8,443 bases of DNA, from positions 1 through 8,443 of the forward strand of contig DORE01000199.1 of NCBI GenBank assembly GCA_003514305.1, read 5' to 3'. Below, one piece after another: positions 5,501-8,443 of the stretch. The notes under the pieces were generated by a model. The model was given only the letters and a program-made list of their open reading frames with translations. It was not told where the DNA came from and ran no database searches. Positions within the stretch are counted from its first letter, which is position 1, and each line of letters opens with the position of its first letter. This DNA is from Gammaproteobacteria bacterium (GTDB lineage: Bacteria; Pseudomonadota; Gammaproteobacteria; Pseudomonadales; Pseudohongiellaceae). The translations under genes were made by a program, and so were the position numbers.

Positions 5501-7027
5501 CACAAGATTAGCGCCGCGTCTGGCATGCAACTTACTGTTGATGAGATCTAGATGCAGGTAGGCACCACGCCGTCCTCTTCTTGTCGAGTAGCCTTCTGCG
5601 AGCATTTTAATGAGCGTTTCAAATTCGTCTTTATTCAGATTCCGATAGGGGTAGGCATTGACGAACAACTCAAACAGCTGTTCCAAGTCCCAGCCCGCAG
5701 GTTCTACTCCATCCTTTGTGGGTAAGCCTGGCGATGACACTTCTGCGACTATTTGCTGCGCAAGAATGTCCATTGGTTTTTCGGGCATGACGATCTGATC
5801 AAGCTCACCCTCCTGAATGCCCTGCAATAATGCAGTCGCTTCAACCAGATCATCCCGGGTCAGAGGAAAAAGTATGCCCTTGGGTGTGGCGTGCACCGAG
5901 TGCCCACTTCTTCCTACCCGCTGCAGAAATACGGCAATACTCTTAGGAGAAGAAAATTGCACGACTAAATCGACCGATCCGACATCGATACCAAGTTCCA
6001 TTGATGCCGTGGCTACCAGCACCTTGAGATCGCCCGCCTTAAGACGCTGCTCTGCGTCGTAGCGATGGTCTTTGCTCATGCTGCCATGGTGGGAACAAAC
6101 ACCGGCATCCCCCAGCCGCTCACTAAGTGCCAGGGCCAACCGTTCGGACAGCCTTCTTGTATTGACAAAAATCAGTGTCGTTTGATGAGTATTGATCAGA
6201 GTGACCAGACGCTCGTAGAGCTCTTCCCAAACTTCATTGCTCATTATCGCGCTCAGAGGCGAGCCCGGCACCTCGATACGGAGGTCTCGCTTGCGACAGA
6301 AACCGGAATCCACGATGTCGCATTCGATGGCCTCTTCATGTGAACTGGCTCCGCCAATCAAATACCGAGCAACCATATCAATAGGCCGCTGGGTCGCCGA
6401 AAGGCCGATTCTCTGAAGGTGCTGACCACTACTTTTACTACACAGCAATCGAAGTCTCTCTAGAGAGAGCGCGAGGTGAGAACCCCGTTTATCACCCAGC
6501 AAGGCATGAATTTCATCGACGATTACAGTAGAAACAGTGGCAAGCATGGCGCGCCCACTGGCACTGGTGAGCAACAGATAAAGGGATTCCGGTGTGGTGA
6601 CCAGAATGTGCGGTGGATGTCTGGCCATCCTCTGGCGCTCACTGGCCGGCGTGTCGCCAGTTCTCACGCCAACCCGAATATCTACAGGAGGCAGACCCAA
6701 TAAATGCAACTGCTCGGCAATACCGTCCAGTGGTTGATCGAGGTTTCTCTGAATGTCGTTACTGAGCGCTTTCAGTGGAGACACGTAAAGAATATGAACC
6801 CCTTCTTCCAGCTGATTCCTTAATCCTTTCTGAAGCAAAGCATCAATCGAACCGTAAAAAGCAGCCAGCGTTTTTCCGCTGCCGGTGGGAGCAGAAATCA
6901 ATGTATGACGACCAGCCTTGATAGCCGGCCAGGCATTCATCTGAGCGGAGGTGGGCGCACCAAATTTTGTCCGAAACCAGTTCTGGCTTGCAGGGTGGAA
7001 TTGCCGTAGAGCGGATTCTGCTGACAT
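2513..7027 (-). CDS. lhr: Lhr, ATP-dependent superfamily 2 DNA helicase
   Basis: The 1504-aa product matches full-length Lhr (E. coli Lhr is about 1538 aa). RecA1 carries Walker A APTGSGKT (46-53), DEIH (171-174) and SAT (210-212). RecA2 carries IFVNTRRLSERLA (about 286-298), TASMELGIDVG (340-350) and QRVGRSGH (369-376). Next come a winged helix and beta-barrel of the Lhr core (to about 800; note PPQFQRMDAEDLVAHVFPDQ), then a long C-terminal region of about 650 residues containing winged-helix and AlkZ-like folds in known relatives. Lhr translocates 3' to 5' on single-stranded DNA and is linked to repair; the C-terminal domain of E. coli Lhr has reported uracil-DNA glycosylase activity. The gene is intact and the start is the only good ATG near the family N-terminus. 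It is not next to rnt, its E. coli neighbour. A LexA box 25 nt upstream overlaps its best promoter, implying SOS control. Confidence 0.96.
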   Translation of the reverse strand: MSAESALRQFHPASQNWFRTKFGAPTSAQMNAWPAIKAGRHTLISAPTGSGKTLAAFYGSIDALLQKGLRNQLEEGVHILYVSPLKALSNDIQRNLDQPLDGIAEQLHLLGLPPVDIRVGVRTGDTPASERQRMARHPPHILVTTPESLYLLLTSASGRAMLATVSTVIVDEIHALLGDKRGSHLALSLERLRLLCSKSSGQHLQRIGLSATQRPIDMVARYLIGGASSHEEAIECDIVDSGFCRKRDLRIEVPGSPLSAIMSNEVWEELYERLVTLINTHQTTLIFVNTRRLSERLALALSERLGDAGVCSHHGSMSKDHRYDAEQRLKAGDLKVLVATASMELGIDVGSVDLVVQFSSPKSIAVFLQRVGRSGHSVHATPKGILFPLTRDDLVEATALLQGIQEGELDQIVMPEKPMDILAQQIVAEVSSPGLPTKDGVEPAGWDLEQLFELFVNAYPYRNLNKDEFETLIKMLAEGYSTRRGRRGAYLHLDLINSKLHARRGANLVSLTNGGAIPDMFDYQVVLDPDDTVVGTLNEDFALEAAAGDVFTLGTHAWQMLRVDGLKVRVRDAEGLQPTIPFWFGEGPGRTRELSEQVSKLRNQIADLLISESVSAAERWLEQSVALPRSASSQLVEYLQNGMNALGVMPSRDTLVMERFFDEVGDMHVVIHSPFGSRLNRGWGLALRKKFCKSFNFELQAAANEDSIVISLGSVHSFPLDEVYRYLQTATVRDTLIQAMLDAPMFDVRWRWNATRSLAVQRNRAGKRVPPQFQRMDAEDLVAHVFPDQIACQENIIGHREVPDHPLVNQTIHDCLTEAMDIDELEQLIAAIEGKELTLVAKDLREPSPFAQEIINARPYAFLDDAPFEERRTNAIRNRRWADSAEAKDFSVLDEQAIQRVRREAWPSVGNAEELHDALLSAGYFLPQEFDSMAQPAWHQSLMDTGRIMLLTQLAKPLWVATEQLPRYRAVFPEQLIRLSLPEVLYSETWNKADALREIIRGRLECLGPVAAERLAVESALPQSDVYQALLALEVEGFAFQGHFTPVSQAALAVTGKTPPTEWCERKLLQRIHRYTIDQHKKKIKPVSLAVFTEYLFEYQQLLPIRSDDHPLESGLDGQTRLHNTLKILDGSTAPAVSWESDIFPARIPGYEPEWLDAMCISGKVIWGRYLLPATQIRRKQSGLPAQSRRSAGPVKSTPVSLLARTNQDIWKALAETQTDDNQVQILSDLANCIEADLLTFGASFLDQIQSRTDLRKSQLEEGLAELVSIGRVCSDSFNGLRALLTPNQRRSRVSMKGSRKAMFGFEDAGRWSLLQTFPGANEQQNRRSEAALDGEQMERLSIIYLQRWGVVFRALIEKESLSPPWRALLAVYRRMELKGIIRGGRFISGVGGEQFAFAETIDSLRKFKRTRETPAPVPYYCLSATDPANLINLILPTRKLARLAGNRALYQGGVPIALMESGKFHFLRHMDEEEKLQAQQMLTKKVFPPRLNSYLGVRKATAF

Positions 7028-7052
7028 ATTTTTGCACCGGAAGAGTGCCAGT

Positions 7053-7072
7053 TACTGTATAAAAATACAGGT
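7053..7072. promoter_or_regulatory. LexA (SOS) box in the lhr-lepB divergent region
   Basis: The 16-bp core CTGTATAAAAATACAG (7055-7070) has perfect CTGT-N8-ACAG half-sites and an A/T-only centre, with TA on the left flank, as in strong gammaproteobacterial LexA boxes. On the minus strand it overlaps a -10 candidate TATACA (7056-7061) that is 17 bp from TTACCT (7079-7084), placing LexA across the lhr promoter. It lies 75 nt upstream of the lepB ATG, and a TATAAA (7058-7063) within it could also be the lepB -10, though no good -35 is visible. Confidence 0.85.
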
Positions 7073-7147
7073 TAATGAAGGTAAGAAAGATTTTCAAGAC
7101 AAGCGGCTGAATTGACATCAGCGAAGGCGCTGGCTAAGTTTACGAGC

Positions 7148-7858
7148 ATGTCAGATACAGACGACAACTTCGGAACAGCTAAGAGCCTCGGTGCCCGCAT
7201 TACAGGCTACGGCCGCGCTGCCTGGCGGGAGAATCGACAGTTCTTGCTGCTGCTGAGCTGCATTGTTTTTTTCAAAAGCGCTATCGCCGACCTCAGCTCC
7301 ATTTCCGGCGCCTCGATGTTGCCGACCTTGCTGGATGGAGACAAAGTCTGGGTGAACAAGCTCGCCTATGATGTGAAAATTCCTTTCACAGAAATTTCAC
7401 TGGCCGAGCTCTCCAACCCCCAACGTGGAGACATTATCATCATTGACTCTGATCGCGCCGGCAAGCGGCTGGTAAAGCGGATAGTCGGGATCCCAGGCGA
7501 TACAATTTACATGCAGGACAATACCCTCGTCATCAATGGCGTGCCTGCCGTTTACGAAGTGCTTTCCCGCGACTCAGAGTCGATCATTATTTCCGAGCAA
7601 CTGCCTGAGGGGGCTCATCAGGCCCGCCTGTCAAGCCGGTACGTTAACCGCTCCGGTCGCAGCTATGGGCCGAGCGTGGTGCCAGATGATCAATACTTTG
7701 TACTCGGTGATAATCGGGATAACAGCGCCGATAGCCGGATTTACAGTTTCGTGCCCCGGAGCGAAATTATCGGGCGTTCAAGCTCTGTGGTTTTTTCACT
7801 CGACAGTCAAAATAATTATCTGCCGCGAGGCGAGCGCTTTCTGGCAGGTCTGGAATAA
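7148..7858 (+). CDS. lepB: Signal peptidase I
   Basis: A 236-aa S26A serine peptidase that removes signal peptides from exported proteins at the periplasmic face of the inner membrane. The nucleophile is Ser56 in SGASMLPTLLDGD, the general base is Lys110 in RLVKRIVGIPGD, and the signature GDNRDNSADSR (187-197) is identical to the E. coli box E. Only one clear membrane helix is present (about 31-47, QFLLLLSCIVFFKSAIA), so it is shorter than the two-helix E. coli enzyme. The ATG at 7148 is preferred over a TTG 12 codons upstream because the family begins near here and neither has a strong ribosome site. It is usually followed by rnc and era in gammaproteobacteria; here it is followed by a secreted selenoprotein, so this may be an additional copy or a rearranged locus. 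It diverges from lhr across the LexA box. Confidence 0.95.
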   Translation: MSDTDDNFGTAKSLGARITGYGRAAWRENRQFLLLLSCIVFFKSAIADLSSISGASMLPTLLDGDKVWVNKLAYDVKIPFTEISLAELSNPQRGDIIIIDSDRAGKRLVKRIVGIPGDTIYMQDNTLVINGVPAVYEVLSRDSESIIISEQLPEGAHQARLSSRYVNRSGRSYGPSVVPDDQYFVLGDNRDNSADSRIYSFVPRSEIIGRSSSVVFSLDSQNNYLPRGERFLAGLE

Positions 7859-7884
7859 CGAAGAAGCATCCGGGAAGCTAGCAT

Positions 7885-7911
7885 GCGCAGGCATCACAGA
7901 TGCTTATGCGC
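7885..7911 (+). repeat. Nested hairpin between lepB and the selenoprotein gene
   Basis: GCATC (7891-7895) and GATGC (7899-7903) form a hairpin with a 3-nt loop, enclosed by GCGCA (7885-7889) pairing with TGCGC (7907-7911). It lies in the 93-nt gap between the two co-oriented genes. No T-run follows, so it is unlikely to be a full terminator; it could separate mRNA stability or expression of the two genes. Confidence 0.45.
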
Positions 7912-7940
7912 GCCGACATTCAGCCAGCCCAGCGGCCAAC

Positions 7941-7945
7941 AAGGA
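7941..7945 (+). promoter_or_regulatory. Ribosome binding site of the selenoprotein gene
   Basis: AAGGA is separated by 6 nt from the ATG at 7952. This fixes the start at 7952 instead of an in-frame ATG at 7883, and gives a protein that begins directly with a normal signal peptide. Confidence 0.75.
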
Positions 7946-7951
7946 CCACTC

Positions 7952-8443
7952 ATGAAACATATCACTCTATGCAGGATCATCAGCCCCACGGGCAAGGCGC
8001 TGCTCTCCTTGCTATTCTGTTTCTTTGGCGCCTCGCTGGCTCAGGGTTTTATCTGGTCGCCCGAACTGCAAGTGGGCTCGTCATTGCCCGAATTACGCGC
8101 CCAAGATCAGCAAGGAGACCTTCGCAGCTTCGAAGATCTCAAAGGTGGAAACGGGATGCTCTTTATGCTCAGCCGTTCCTTTGACTGGTGACCTTACTGT
8201 AAAGCTCAGCTCGTGCAGCTGACAAATATCGCAGAACAATTTGAAGCCATGGGTGTGTCCGTGGTTGCAATGACCTACGATTCGATTGAGATTCTTCAGG
8301 AGGTTTCTGAAGAGGAAGGAATCAGTTTTACCCTTTTACGTGATGAGGGTATGACACACGTGAACCGGCTGGGTATTCTCAACAATACGGACTATGAACC
8401 GGGGCAGCGAGCCTATGGTGTTCCCTATCCAGGCATCTTTCTG
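7952..8443 (+). CDS. Secreted thioredoxin-fold selenoprotein, UGA in UPYC motif (3' end missing)
   Basis: From the ATG at 7952 the frame runs to the window end, 164 codons, with one in-frame TGA at codon 80 (8189-8191). Residues 1-30 form a Sec signal peptide (basic start, hydrophobic LLSLLFCFFG, cleavage after ASLA), so the protein is periplasmic. The mature part is an AhpC/TSA-like redoxin: GSSLPELRAQDQQG and FEDLKGGNGMLFML before the TGA, then PYCKAQLVQL, VVAMTYDS, LLRDEG and YGVPYPGIFL after it. Cysteine homologues read DW-C-PYCKAQL, so TGA replaces the attacking Cys of the CxxC, giving U80-P-Y-C83. Protein homology continues in the same frame for 84 codons, which argues against a pseudogene. 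A SECIS-like hairpin lies at 8206-8222. Insertion would need SelA, SelB, tRNA-Sec and SelD encoded elsewhere. A likely role is thiol- or peroxide-linked redox chemistry in the periplasm. Automated annotation would truncate it at 79 aa. Confidence 0.9.
8206..8222 (+). promoter_or_regulatory. SECIS-like hairpin after the UGA codon
   Basis: TCAGCT (8206-8211) pairs perfectly with AGCTGA (8217-8222) around the 5-nt loop CGTGC. The loop opens 20 nt after the UGA, inside the usual bacterial range, and contains a G in its first two positions and a GU pair of bases, as expected for SelB recognition in the fdhF element. It lies within coding sequence, as bacterial SECIS elements do. Function is inferred from position and shape. 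Confidence 0.65.

Noticed and set aside
3616..6703. Many 65-118 aa open frames on either strand inside lhr
   Set aside because: They are shadow frames of the lhr coding sequence, with no ribosome sites and atypical composition.
8189..8191. TGA read as a true stop or a nonsense mutation
   Set aside because: Family sequence continues in frame on both sides, TGA replaces exactly the catalytic Cys, and a SECIS-like hairpin follows.
7536..8222. Alternative plus-strand frames over the lepB end and the selenoprotein start
   Set aside because: They overlap genes with clear catalytic motifs and a good ribosome site; the frame ending at TGA 8191 is the selenoprotein itself cut at its Sec codon.

Overview
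The window looks chromosomal and gammaproteobacterial. A CTGT-N8-ACAG operator of the gammaproteobacterial LexA type lies upstream of a full-length Lhr helicase. There is also a DUF6164-type protein, a TraB/GumN-family protein and a small protein resembling the tail of the RNA-polymerase-binding regulator SutA. An in-frame UGA in a redox motif implies a genome that makes selenocysteine. A marine or aquatic Pseudomonadales/Cellvibrionales-like lineage would fit, but this is inferred from gene content only.

Layout. 1-78 (-): first 26 codons of a Tat-exported protein that runs off the window. 79-468: mostly non-coding, with an inverted repeat and a decayed minus-strand reading frame interrupted by an amber codon (224-406). 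469-645 (+): 58-aa SutA-tail-like protein. 726-1571 (-): TraB/GumN-family secreted protein, possibly starting upstream at an ATT codon. 1711-2070 (+): DUF6164-type protein with one C-terminal membrane helix. 2071-2512: no ordinary gene, but a promoter (2227-2255), a chain of hairpins and an intrinsic terminator (2458-2514) define an orphan transcript of about 250 nt. 2513-7027 (-): lhr. 7028-7147: divergent regulatory region with a LexA box. 7148-7858 (+): lepB, signal peptidase I. 7952-8443 (+): secreted thioredoxin-fold (AhpC/TSA-like) protein whose redox motif is UGA-Pro-Tyr-Cys, cut by the window end.

Three things stand out. (1) The last gene is almost certainly a selenoprotein. A conventional gene caller would stop at the UGA (8189-8191), but the frame stays open for 84 further codons of clear redoxin sequence, and a SECIS-like hairpin follows the UGA at normal distance. 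(2) The orphan transcript at about 2262-2514 carries 13 nt perfectly complementary to the 3' tail of 16S rRNA. That segment can be shown in a hairpin loop or masked by a downstream CCUCC, and it is followed by a stretch resembling 16S helix 45. I do not recognise it as a known RNA family. (3) The LexA box overlaps the best lhr promoter, so this repair-related helicase is probably SOS-induced. lepB and the secreted selenoprotein are co-oriented, but nothing shows that they share a function beyond signal-peptide processing.
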